The position numbers were made by a program, and so were the translations under genes. The notes beneath the pieces were generated by a model, which had not been told where the DNA came from, searched no databases, and worked only from the letters and a program-made list of their open reading frames with translations. DNA of 64,000 nt from Symbiodinium natans (Eukaryota > Sar > Dinophyceae > Suessiales > Symbiodiniaceae). The stretch spans positions 374,001 to 438,000 of the forward strand of contig CAJNDS010002146.1 of assembly GCA_905221605.1 (NCBI GenBank), read 5' to 3'. Every line of letters starts with the position of its first letter. Within the stretch, counting starts at the first letter, position 1. This document shows, piece by piece, positions 42,719-54,115 of the stretch.

Positions 42719-43399
42719 AGCCTCTGCTGCTGCACCCCGTGCTAAATTAGGGGTACCCATAAAGTAGATCCACCCCCAACCCCGTAGTCTGCTCCAAGTC
42801 ACGCCTCCACCGGTCTGTGCCCATGCGAGGCTTGGGCAAGCTTGGCAGGAGGACGGATATCGACGCATTGTCGACATCACAGGTATCTAATAGATGCTAA
42901 GAGGTTACAGTGAGCCTGCGTGCAGCTGCAGCTAGGTACTGTGAGGAGAAAGGCTTAAGACTTGATTGATCAGGAGTACGACATGCTCCAGCAGTGCCAG
43001 TCCGAGAATCAAGATCCTGCTTGACAAAAGGGGCCACGAGATACACAGTCGGAACATGCCCGACATGCAATCCTTTCAGTTGCTGTGAGCTGTTCATTGT
43101 GCACTTGACTCATTCTGTGGCTTACAGCATTAGCATAGGCAACAAGCTGCAAAACCATTGTCGCAGTCACGCTTTCTTTGCAGGAGCAACTGGTGCGCAG
43201 GTTTCGCGAATCCGGACTCTTTGCAAGTTCAGCCTGTTAAGCGTCAGTTGCTAGTTCAAGAATTGGCGGCAATCCAGAGACGCCTCCTCGGTTTTGTGCT
43301 TCCTGCCCGAGCGGCCCTTTGCCGCCCTTCCGGGCTGCCAAGGTTTCTGCAAGTTCAGTGTTTTGGGAGATGGGTCGAGTCTTGGAGTTTTGGGTGGCC

Positions 43400-43411
43400 C
43401 TGCGCTGCCAG
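43400..43411 (+). promoter_or_regulatory. Candidate trans-splice acceptor of the PheRS-alpha gene
   Basis: tgcgctgccag (AG at 43410-43411) lies five bases before the ATG at 43417. A spliced-leader acceptor this close to the start is common in dinoflagellates. Inferred from position only. Confidence 0.35.
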
Positions 43412-43416
43412 GTGTC

Positions 43417-46400
43417 ATGGCCGCGGCGATGCGGAAGCAGTTGATCGAGTACCTTGAGGCTGTGCGTTGCGAGACGCTGCAGTTATCCTCACTCATGTAA
43501 GACTATGCTATACTATGCTCAAGAGCCAGGCCAACAGTGGCTTTGAGGACTCGGAGCTTCTCTGCAGGGAGAAAGGCGCACAGCTGCCCGCACCTGTGCA
43601 GCAACTTGGTTGTATTTGGTTGTGTGTCGTGTTGTTTCAGGCTGGGACCACGAAGTGCTCGTGGGCGCCATAAAATCCTTGCAGGCGGAGGCCCACAGAC
43701 CCGCACATCCACAGACTTATGCAGCGTCATGCAGCATCATGCAACCATGCAGCAGTTGTGGAAGTCGCGCAGTACTCAGTATGCACAGATCGAGAGGAGC
43801 AGATCACAACCGAGCCCATCAAGCGCGAAGGCGGGTGCCTCTTTGGGTTCCCCAGGATATGAGGGAAAGTCTCACGGCTCAGCGGCTCTGGGATGCCCTT
43901 GGGATGCACGCCCTTAAACAAGGAAGGTTGTCCGTAAACTATAAAGGGATCCTTGGTATGATTGCAGGTGTATTCCTAATATAACAAGCATAAAGGGATC
44001 CTTCAGATGCTGTGAGAAGGCTGGAAGCTAACAGAGGAGGGAGTCCAGTACTGCGACAACGGAAGCCCTGAGTTCCAGGCCAGGCCGTGGCCACGGGGCC
44101 CTTTTTCAAAGGCACCAGAAGAGTTTGTGTGTGAGAGTTCTGTGCTTTGTGAAGAGGTCTTCAACTTCATCAAATCGAGGGGCTCCGTCCCGAACGCTGA
44201 CGTCGATGCCGCGCTTGGTGCGATCGCCAAGATCGGTGCAGCACCTAGCCGACCTTAGGTATGCACTGGAACTCTCACATCTCACATGTTAGGCTTTATC
44301 GTGTTTCCGAACGAGGCCTGGGGACTTGCATGAAGAACAAGTGGGTATCCATCGACAAAGCAACGAAGGCCCAGCCGGACGTGCCTAGTCGCTGCTTCGA
44401 AAGCTTCGAAATATTTCAACGAGTGCCATGTCATGAGGTCTGCACGCCATCTGTGGAGTCCGTGGAGGACGCCGTGCAGAAAGAGCTCTCGTCTCTGAGT
44501 ACCTTAGACAAGGCAGCACCGTTGGAATCAGATGCTTCAGCGTCGGTGACGCTGGAATCCGTTCACCTTTCTGTCCCGCGCGGGGAGGCGAAGCTGGACG
44601 CGCTGAAGAAGCGAAAGCTGATAGCGCCAACGAGCCTGACGGCCTTCAAGGTCGGGCGATTCTCACCACGTCTGAACTGCGTGAATTCACAGGTTTGACA
44701 GTGGTCCGTGTATGGTTTCGTAGACTCTGTGCTCCAGGTCAAGAGGACTGACAAGTTCTCAGCAGCGTCTCAGAAAGCGGTTGCCGACCTGACATCGGAA
44801 ATGATTCTCAAGGCAGAGAAATTCTGTTTCAATCGCGATGTTCGGGTTGAGCTTGTGATCCTGTGATTGATGGCCAGTGCAGGGCACGTGGAGCAGCACG
44901 ACATTTAAGCCCTTCAACCTGACGAATGTCAGCGGCGTGCCTTGTACGGGAGGGCACCTGCATCCCCTGAACAAGGTCAGTCAGCTGCACTGTTGTGTTT
45001 TCTGCCCATGTCTGTATGTCTGCATGTGCAGTACGCCGCGTACTTTGGGAGGTGAAGACAGAGATGCGACAAGTGCTCATGCAAATGGGCTTCGAAGAGA
45101 TGACCACAAATCAGCCCGGATCCGAAATGGCTTCATTTTGCAGCATGATGCGACGTCATACTTCTTCTTGCAGGTGGGTGGAGAGTTCCTTCTGGAACTT
45201 CGATGCTCTCTTCCAGCCACAGCAGCATCTGCCTCGGGCTGTAAAACAATGATAGCATGATAGCAATGTAAAGTCCTGCTGTTCGCAGAAGGGTCTTAGG
45301 GTCTTAGGGGTGCTGCTAAGCGAGGCATCCGGCTCGTGATGCCCATGATACTTTTTTCATGGAGGCCGATGTGGGACGGTTCCGGGTTTGGGGACAACAT
45401 GTGGAGCGTGTCATGTGGCATGCAGAGCAGGAGCCTAGCAGGGCACAGGACATCCCAGAGGACTACCTTGCCAAAGTCAAGGAGATGCACGAGCGGCACG
45501 CTCAACGACCAGCCCACTTCATGGTGTGAAGTGTTGAACATGTTGAAGAAGGCTTCTGCTGCTCTCAGTGCTCCTGACAAGGAAAGGCGGTCAGGGATCT
45601 ATTGGGTGGCGCTACGATTGGAGCGAGGACCGGGATGGTAAAAAACAAGAATCTGTGAGAGCCGTAACCAGCACCATGCAGTACGTCGCCCACAGGATGA
45701 GGCCAAAAAGACGCTGCTCAGAACTCACACAACAGCGGTGTCCGCTCTGGCCTGAGCAGCGCCTCCTTGAGTCCACCAGTGACTCAGTGAGCCCCTCTAA
45801 AGTCACGGTAGTGCCCATTAGTGCATTAGTGCCTCTCCCAGTCAATCCAGAGGAAGATCCAGAAGGCCCAGATTGGCTTAGATCTGAGTGGCTCAGGCCA
45901 GGACGCTGTACAAGTTGGGTGAGGCCCTGTCTGTGAATCTCCAAGCCATGTCGCTCAGTGGTGAAAGTTTTTTGTCAGGGTAGGATCAAGAACATGCTAT
46001 CACGTTCTATGAGTGTCAGTACGCAGCAATCGCGGCTTGTGGCCACGTAAGGGGTTCTTGCTGTTGTCTTGCTGTTTCTGTGCGCTGAGCAGATCTGAGC
46101 GGCAGGAGTATCGGAAAACAGGAGTCTTCCGACCCAAGAAGTATTTTTCCATTGATCGCGTCTTCAGAAACGAGACGCTCGATGCAGCAGCCTTAGTATG
46201 CTGCCACATTTCACCAGCAGACCAGCCCAAGAGTGGCCATCCTTGTATGGGGCTTTGAGCTTGAGGCCACTCACTTGGCCGAGTTCCATCAAATCGAGGG
46301 TTTCATTGCGGACCGCTGGGCTCTCGATGTGCGTTCTTTATAAGTCTTTGGTATCTGCCATGCCACATGCCCTTCCTTTGCCCTTAACTTCCATGATCGA

Positions 46401-47300
46401 GACTTGTCGAGAGGTAACATCGGCTTGCCGCAGCTCATCGGGGTCTTGCGCGACTTCTTCAGCCGCATTGGCATCTCGAAGCTGCGCTGGGGGCTGAGAC
46501 GCACTGGGACGGGCTAAGAGGCGCTGAGACGCGCTGAGCTTGCGAAAGAGCGGTGACCTGGAGGCTTCAAGCCAGCCTACAACCCTTACACCGAACCCTC
46601 CATGGAGATCTTCGGTGCAGGGCTTGAGGTTTGCAGCTGCAAAAACTGACGAAGAGCATCTTGCAGTTCATGTGACGCCAAGGTTTCCACCCCATTCTGA
46701 AGAAGTGGATTGAGGTGGGACTTGCGAGGTGTAGCAGCAAGAGAGGAACCAATGACGAGCGTCGACCAAAGTCTTCTTTAAGGGCTGGCGACCAGCAGCA
46801 TTTGGGTTTATCACGTGCATGAGCCTCGCTCACCAGTTCTCATGTGCCCAGGAATCGTCCTAGCTGTTCCATGACCCTCTCGGATATTCATGCACGCAAT
46901 GCGCACCTTCTCCGATCACGGCTTGCGTGATCTCTCTTTGCTGAGAGCATGGCTCTTTTCGTCTCTTTTCTGAAAGCATGGGTGGATCCGTCTGAGCCTG
47001 GAGGGCTGACGGTGTGAGGTCGTCTGAGGGTACGCGAGGCACCTGTTGTAAGTAGCTCTTGTGCCCAGATACTTGCACTAACCTACGCCAACGTATGCTG
47101 CAAGGTGGGCAATAGTGGTGTCTTCAGACCGGAAATGCTGCTTGGCTTGCAGTCTCTGCGCGGGTCAGACAGTCTTGGAACAATGTGCGGACTCCACAGC
47201 GGACTGTGAGAATGTAAGAGTCCTTATTGACATTGCGCAAGGCTGTTGCCCATGGGCTTGCCGGAAGACGTTTCTGTCATTGCCTGGGGCATCGGCTGCG
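43417..47300 (+). CDS. Phenylalanyl-tRNA synthetase alpha subunit, cytosolic type (FARSA/PheS) (at least 13 exons)
   Basis: It charges tRNA-Phe as an alpha2beta2 enzyme. The start ATG at 43417 opens [15 protein letters not shown], followed by [14 protein letters not shown] and, through a GC-AG intron, [16 protein letters not shown] (winged-helix part). Then [20 protein letters not shown] at 44022, [17 protein letters not shown] near 44320, [20 protein letters not shown] near 44593, TTFKPFNL and [10 protein letters not shown] ending at 44975, [17 protein letters not shown] from 45052, [15 protein letters not shown] ending at 45224, [11 protein letters not shown] from 45325, [14 protein letters not shown] near 45604, [11 protein letters not shown] near 45711, [15 protein letters not shown] (motif 2 Arg) near 46142, [14 protein letters not shown] near 46274, [20 protein letters not shown] near 46416, [15 protein letters not shown] ending 46613, [10 protein letters not shown] (46683-46714), [11 protein letters not shown] (47105-47136) and [20 protein letters not shown] from 47242 (motif 3). 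The order matches eukaryotic PheRS-alpha throughout. The last 30-40 residues were not found. Confidence 0.93.
43576..43640 (+). other. GC-AG intron in PheRS-alpha (65 bp)
   Basis: gagaaag|gcgcac at 43575/43576 and gtttcag|gctggg at 43640/43641 give [16 protein letters not shown]. The donor is GC. The intron and the downstream exon both start with GC. Confidence 0.7.
45225..45324 (+). other. GC-AG intron in PheRS-alpha (100 bp)
   Basis: ccacagca|gcatct at 45224/45225 and aagcgag|gcatcc at 45324/45325 give FQPQ-QHPARD, an invariant segment of the family. The intron and the downstream exon both begin gcatc. Confidence 0.8.
47137..47241 (+). other. GC-AG intron in PheRS-alpha (105 bp)
   Basis: ggaaat|gctgct at 47136/47137 and gcgcaag|gctgtt at 47241/47242 give [13 protein letters not shown]. 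The intron and the downstream exon both begin gctg. Confidence 0.8.
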
Positions 47301-47309
47301 AGAGTTGCT

Positions 47310-48600
47310 TAGCTGCAGGCAGCGGTGCTTGCTAAACTTATGCAATGACTTGTTGCCTCGACCTTCATTGAAGGCGTGCCGAAGCTGTATCCGCGAGAGT
47401 GGGTTGCAAAACAAAACATGCATCAAATGTTCGAGCTAAGGATGGACAGCGCTGCTTTACAACATCCGCATGATCAAGGAGCCCTCATCTGTGTTCTATC
47501 CAGTGACTCCAGTGCCAAGGGACAACCAGACATCCTGGCCAGGAGCTTTTCAGCTTTCAACAGGATGTGGCGGCGACAAAGAAAAACCCGATGTGCTGGC
47601 TCCGTCGCGCGGAGGCTTGATGTAGCAGGGAGACGATGCCACAGACAGCGTTGCAGAGGACGCTTGCAAGCAATACAACCTATCCTGCAGGATTAGATCG
47701 TGCATTTCGCGGCGATTTTGCGCGCATCGCTGAGTGCTGATTCAAGAACCTGCACTGGTATCTGATGATGTTTCCTTTTCGCTGCCTTTTCGGATGGCCT
47801 AACCCAGGTTGGCTGCCAGCTTGCAAATCTGCAGATGCTGACAGCACAGCTGTGAACAGTGCGAGGCACATCAAAACGTCCGGAGATCATGTCATGCACT
47901 GGCATTGAAGCAGGACAGAGATTGCTTGTCGTAGAAGTACGCGGAGGGGGGTGCTGTTGCGCGGATGAGCCGTGGACAGGATTTAGCAGTTCTAGGCGAC
48001 AGCGACAAAGAAGCTGACAAGGGGGCATGGCCGCATGGCCACATCATGCCACATGTTGTTGTAGACTGTAGCCGTAGCCGACCCGCAGCCATGCAGATGA
48101 ACAGATCCAAAGAATCTGAAACCGTTGATGAGTTGAAGGTATGGTGAAGGTAGGAAATCGGAAGCTGAAAAGAAATCATAGCGAGTAGGCTCGGGGTAGC
48201 CTCATGCAGCAGCATGTGTAGTAGATCGTAAAGCAAAGGCGGCAAGGATGCACATGACACAGTGCAGGAACCAAAATGGAAGAAAGCGAGAGCGAGAACG
48301 AAAGGAGAGCGGTAGCGGCAACAGAGCAAAGGCCGATTTGCCATGGCAGCTTGTGCGGATGCATGGCAGAAGCTTGAGCCAATTGGCAGGCATCCACTGC
48401 TTCCAATCGCTTCCATTGAAGTATGCAGCTGACGTAAACCCAGCTGATCCTGCTGCACCCTCCTTCCACGCCCCACACCCCTGAACCTACACCCCAAACC
48501 TCCTACACCCGGCACCTTAACCTTCCTAGTCAATCTGGATGTGGTATGCTACAACCGAGGCAGGCGGTTCGCTGTGGTTTGCAAGGGAAATGCAAGGGAT
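47310..48600. other. Gap between PheRS-alpha and the PPR gene
   Basis: Open frames exist on both strands, including a 213-codon reverse frame at 47892-48533, but none has a recognisable motif. C-rich tcctacaccc-like sequence lies at 48470-48525. The terminal PheRS-alpha exon should lie here or just before but was not located. Confidence 0.4.
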
Positions 48601-48639
48601 CTGATCAGCGAGGGCTTGAGTATGCTCCGGCTCGTCGCT

Positions 48640-51600
48640 GGCTCGCCACAAGGCGCACGTGGACACGAAGGCAGCTGGCAGACTGCAGTGCTCAGGCCAG
48701 GCTGGGAGCCCAGACAACTCTGGATCTTCGCCACTTCTCACTTCACTGAGGCAGCCCACGCTCCCGGCACTTGCAGCGTCGATTGGGGCCTACTCTCGTG
48801 CGGTGTCCTGGCAGCCTGCGCTAGCCTTGCTGAAAGATCTGCAGGACTGGGGTGGGGCTGGGGGTCTCGCGTTGTTGATGATAGTGCGCTATAGTGCGCT
48901 CGTGGTGCAGATGTGAAGTGCAGAGAAATGATGGTGGGATAGTAGGAGGAGGAGGTCTGTCTGTTGGGACCATTGCGGCCGCCATGGACGACGCGGTAGT
49001 CTCGCAACAGCTGAACACGTGTACCGGGTACCGTGTACCAAATCCCTATCAACAGGAGCTGCGCACTGGCGAGACGGTGGCGTTCAATGCTGTGGTGACA
49101 TCCTTGGGTGACTCGGTAGTTAGCAAGCCTCTGTCAAGCAAGCTCCGCTAGATGGAGCTCAAGCTCCAGGAAGACGTGAACCAGGACAGTAAGCTCCTGT
49201 AATTAAGCTATGCAATGCAGCCAGATACAGCGAGCAGAAGCATGTAAGCTTTTGTAAGAGCGTAAGATCACGTAGGAAGCATTCTACAAGATTACCTAAA
49301 CCACGTGATTCACAAACTGTTGCCCCCGAGAGCTCAGAGGCCGCAAGCTTCTTTGGGCTGCCGCGGCCGACCTCCTCGCAGCTGCAGCAAAGTGGCAGAT
49401 CCGGCTGAATGTCAGAAGCCACGCCTCGGCTGCTTGTGGCTAAATATCAGCATCTTCTTTGACTTAGCCTGATAGCTGCTACAAGTAAAACTCCAAGGCT
49501 GCAACGGACAGGTTCTGGAGCTTCCCCGAATTTGATCAGCCAAATGTATTTCTTAGAGATCTCTTAGAATGGAGCCCTGCTCGTAGAGCATCCTTTGCTT
49601 CATGCGGCTGAGCAGAGATCAGGCGCTCAGTGCCCTGAAGCTGCGCTCTGATCCCTGGTCCCGTAGCCGGGAATCGCGGTGGCCCTGTGCGCTGCAGCGT
49701 GCGTGGAGCCTGCGAAGCCAAGGCCAGAAAGACAACACGACGTGCAATGTGCCCTGAGGTTTCACTCAACGTCAATTCGAAAAACATCTTTGTATGTAAC
49801 AGAGTACATAGGGAGTGTTTGAAGATGCCGTTCCGTGGCGAGGGCTCCGGGCAAACATCTTCGTGCGCAGTGCCGCCGCCGGGCTGTGTGCCGAGGCAGG
49901 TGTTTGGGAGGAGGCTTTGCTCCTCGCATGCGCTCCCTCCGACTCGGTGCTGGTCAATGCAGCCATCAATGCCTGCGGGAGGACTTTGGGGGATGTCCAA
50001 CCGTCCACCTCGGGGAAAGTCTCTTAGATCTGGAGTACCAAACATGGCCTTCCAGCAGAACGTAAGCAGCATTTGTTTGGCTTTGACTTGTGCTGCTTTT
50101 ACCACTTGTCGTCGTCATGGAAGGATTCAAAGACACGTTCGAACACAAAGGAGGACAGCAAGAAGACAAGTTGAACTAGATAGACATGCGTTGGCCAACT
50201 GGTGGCTATTCACTTGACCAGAGTTCGAGCTAAATCATGCCTCTGCTCTTATATGAGGAGGGAGCGGCCGATAGCAGGAGCTTTTACAGAGCAAAATCCC
50301 TTTCCCAGGACGTTCGAACCTTTTTCTGAAAAGACAAAAATGGCTAAACAATCGCCAAACCTATTGTTTTTGTTTCAAAGACAAGCCCTGCTGAGGATCC
50401 AGACCCCGAGGATCTAGGGGGGCTCAACTTCACTCAACTATGGACTGAGAGGCCTTTCATTCCAAGAAATCTTCAACATACTCCGCGGGCATGCCCCTTA
50501 GAGTTAAGGGGTATCGGTTTTGGGGTATGTTGAATGGTTCTTCGACTCCTTCCTGCCAGGAGCCGAAGCTGGGGTCCGGCGCTGCGGACGTTGGAGGCCA
50601 TGAGGGAGCAGCTCCTGGAGTTGACGGATGTCACCTTCACAGGACCTTCGATCTGTGAGAGAGCGCATGTGCGTTGCTCTCGGGTCTCCTTTTTGCTGGG
50701 CCTTCTTCCGTTAAAAATACCATGCTGTCCCCTGTGCCCTCTTGCAGGACTTATCACCGCCAGTGCTGGCCAGGTTCTGTGGAACCTCCAGGAAGCCCAC
50801 TCTCAACCCCGAGACTCCGGAGATTGGAGGAGAGGCACCGCGCTGCTCGCAGCCATGGCTGCAAGGCGCCTCCTCTCCAAAGAGGCTTCTGCGGCAGCTG
50901 CTGCGTGCTGTGCCAAGCGCTGGTTGCAAGCCCTGCACGTCTTGGTGTACTTCGACCTCCATGGTGGGGAGGTCGATGGAGTCCTGGCTGGAGCTGTGAT
51001 TAACGCCATGAGCACAGGCCACCGATGGACAGAAGCGGTGAGCCTCCTCGGCACCAGACCAGTGCTTCGCGTCTTGCACTTTGTGAAAACATTTGCTGGT
51101 AGCTGGTACTGTGGCAATTATAGCACTGCAGCCTGCGCCTGTCTCGTCTATACCTCGGCGTGTGAGCCCAGGCTGGCCTCGAGTGAGGGTGCGCGCAACG
51201 TCCTCATCACAGCTTGCGGGCGGGCGATGGAGGCAGTTTTTTCCATGAACTTCGATTTCAGGATGGCTCTTGGAAAGCTGCTTCTACCGCTTCCGGATAC
51301 CCTGTTGGTCAGGTGCCCAAGGCATCGGCTCTTCTTCACGAAATGCTAGCAGGAGGCCTGCAGCCAGACCTCATCTCTTTCAACGCCTACTTGGCCGCTC
51401 TGCCGGAGAGATTCGTAGAGTCGTAGAGAGTCCGGCTGGTGTTTCCAGCGAAAGCCGAAGAAACCATCACAACCGCAAGTCAGGCGCATGTCTAGTGACT
51501 GAATCTCAGAACATCTCGCAACCGGGGGACTGTTGTGCAAGCAGGCGGTGGGTAATTATCCTTTGTGCCTGTCTGTTTGCGTGCGCAGTGCAGGCAGCTT

Positions 51601-52560
51601 CATGACATTTCATGAGCCTAGCAGGGGTGACCTAGAGTTCTTCGGTACAATTCGGCACCATTCGGCACCAACCTGGAAATTGAGGCTGTTGCGGGATCGG
51701 ACTGGACCAGTGCCTTTGCTGCCTTCGACATGCTTCGACAGCGTGGCCTTGTTCCAGACAGGCCTTGCGATGTCAACTTTGTTTTCGTGTAAACGTTTTC
51801 CACCGCGGGAAGGCCCAGTTCCAACCCTTCATTTCTGCAGGCTGACGTGCAACAACTGCTGCAGCGCTTGCGGGGCAGCGCGGCAGTGGCAGAAGGGACT
51901 CCTCCTACTCGAGCCATCGGGCCCTCCATGGAACGGGTTTGGCAAAATCCAGAGTGACGTGTCTCTGCTTTGTTGTTGTCGCTTGGCTTCCCTCTCGCGC
52001 AGGATGCAAACAGGAGCTGTCGCCTACAATTCAGTCATGGAGGAGCATGTTTGGGCTGTGCTTTTGTGACGTTCTGCGCGCGGACTCGTTGCAGCTCACT
52101 GCGCCTCGTGACTCCTGCACTCAGCCAGGCTTGCCAGCAGCCAGCAATGGTGCTTGCACTTTTCCATGAGATGCATGCTGTTCGCCACACACTCAAGACA
52201 ATCGCTTAGGGTGTCTTTCGCAGAAACCAGTGTTGACATTTGCTGTGCTGAGGCCTTCGTCCAGACGTCCCTTGGTCTGTCAGAGATCCTTACGGTGTGT
52301 AGTGATATTGTAGCGTGATGTAGTAGCGTGTGTTGTCCACGCCGACGCATGACCACCAAGGCGACGGCCCTTTGTCTAGTTGCTGACTCCTGTGCTGCGG
52401 TCGACAGGCTTGATGCTGGAGTCTGGCGTATGCAGTCAAGCCAGACTCGTCTGTCCACACATATGTCAGGATGGAGCTTCAGATGGCGCTGTGCACCCGA
52501 GTGGAGGCAGACATGGTTTCCCTGCTGAGAAAAGGCCGTCAAGGATGCTATCAGGGGATT
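48640..52560 (+). CDS. Pentatricopeptide repeat (PPR) protein (multi-exon)
   Basis: Several exons read as PPR helices spaced along one strand: ALAASIGAYSRAVSWQPALA and LLKDLQDWG at 48776-48862, GETVAFNAVVTSLGDS at 49068-49115, AGVWEEALLLACAPSDSVLV and NAAINACGR at 49896-49982, SWGPALRTLEAMREQLLEL at 50567-50623, DGVLAGAVINAMSTGHRWTE and AVSLLG at 50968-51050, SALLHEMLAGGLQPDLISFN and AYLAAL at 51325-51400, TSAFAAFDMLRQRGLVPDRP near 51702-51761, TGAVAYNSVME at 52012-52044, and QQPAMVLALFHEMHA at 52137-52181. The G(L)xPDxxxxN and AxxLLxxM patterns are those of P-class repeats. Such proteins bind organelle transcripts for editing, cleavage or stabilisation. No DYW, SMR or other C-terminal enzyme domain was seen. 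The start codon and transit peptide are not resolved, and some repeats look truncated because exon ends are not fixed. Confidence 0.75.
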
Positions 52561-52649
52561 CTTGGACAAAGCCTTGAGCTTCAACATAAGTCCATCGTCT
52601 CTGTGCGCCTCTCTCCCTGACTCTGTCTCTCTGTGCGTGGCCCGTGAAG

Positions 52650-53400
52650 CGTGCAGTCTGTGCCAGTCCTTTTTCATTTCAAGATTTGCTGTTGTACGCC
52701 GCTGCAGGCCACTCTGTGTGTTCTGTTACTGCCCCATGTGCAACGCGAACCTGCATGCTCAGCAAAACGCACCAGCTCTCGTTGCTTGGCTCCGAGTGCG
52801 TGCTCAGCTACTGAGCCGAGACTGTGCCTACCCCACGCGTGCACACAAAGTGCAACATCTGAATTACTCACCGATGAGCGACCCTTCTCGAGATCGAGCA
52901 GTGTGCAGAATTTGGTTGCCGGAGCATTCTTTCGAAGCGTGCCAGCCATGAAGCGAAAGAAGAATGCTGCGGTTGAGGCCGTGTCTGCATGTGTCTGTCA
53001 CTTTGTGCATTCTGTACTCCCAACGCTGATGCTCAAGGCCGCCACCGCCGTCACAGTTGCTCCCAAGATGGCCACGCCCACAGTTGTCCTCAGCAGCGGA
53101 GGAGAGCGGAAAATACTTGATGCCGAGGCAAAGTGGCAGCGCGATCGCCTGGTCCGCCTCAACCAGGCTTGCCTGCCTACAGGAAGATCTGAGTCTATGA
53201 CGCTTTTTCCTGGTGTGTCATTGCAATCACTGTGCCCAGGTGATAGCCCGAGCTGCGCGATTCAAAAAGATGAAGCAGGCGCCGCGTTAGTGGTGCTTCT
53301 GTATATGTCGAGGGGGCGCGTGCTCGTGACCAACTGCCGCAGTCAACGCAGCACCTTTGAATTAGTTGGGGGTTCGCTAAGCGTTCCAGCAGCAAAACCG
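52650..53400 (+). CDS. Unrecognised coding-like exons downstream of the PPR gene
   Basis: The frame through 52651-53580 stays open. Its most coding-like parts are TLMLKAATAVTVAPKMATPT and GERKILDAEAKWQRDRLVRL with NQACLPTG (53020-53190). The second part looks like a charged helix. It may be the C terminus of the preceding PPR protein or a separate small gene. No family is recognised. Confidence 0.3.
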
Positions 53401-53590
53401 AAAAGAAAACATCCCGGCAGCTGGCCATCGCCACCACAGAAGCCTTGCCCCTCACAACAGCAGCTGTCCCCTCTCTCCTTCTGCATCTTTCTGCCATGCG
53501 CGTGGCTGCCCCTCAGCAGCCTCGCACGAGCTTCCGCAGCTTCCGGCCGCCGGTCATCCCGCTGCCAGCTGTGCCAGTGAAGTCGGGTAT

Positions 53591-53626
53591 GATCGGAAGA
53601 GTCGGAAGAGTCGGAAGAGTCGGAAG
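53591..53626 (+). repeat. 9-bp tandem repeat (ggaagagtc, about four copies)
   Basis: Exact head-to-tail nonamers. They are translatable in every frame, so coding status cannot be judged from them. Confidence 0.95.
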
Positions 53627-54115
53627 GCCGCGAGTCGCTCAGAGTTGGTCCGGTGGATACTTTGTGCTGGTCTCCTCGGCCTACCTCAACTCCAACGGCC
53701 GCCAGTCTAGGCCCTGTCGGCCCAGCGCCGGCAGGTGCTGCTCCGCAGGCAGGAGTTTTTTGCGACCAAAGAAGATGCTTCGGCCGATAGGCCGTTCTTT
53801 CTTGTGGAAACAATCGCCGTGACCAGGATAACGCATTGTGGTAAGTTCTGGCACCAGCCTTGTTTTTCTTGCCAGGCTTTTCCAGAACAGCGAGACCATG
53901 TCGGCTGAATTCACGCGGTGGCAGAAGCACAGACTCACTTCTGCATGTCATCGTTGTCTCAAGACGCAGACTCATGTACTCTCAGTGAAAGCCTGCCGCG
54001 TTCCGTCATCTCATTGATAACCCTTGACCCCCAGCACTCGAACTTGCGGGTGAAGAAGTAACCGCCACATCAGGATGCGCCCGTCACCGTCACTCCTCTG
54101 ACTTCATTCGCCTTC

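Noticed and set aside
47892-48533. 213-codon reverse-strand frame
   Set aside because: No motif, unusual composition, opposite to all recognised genes, and overlapped by open forward frames.
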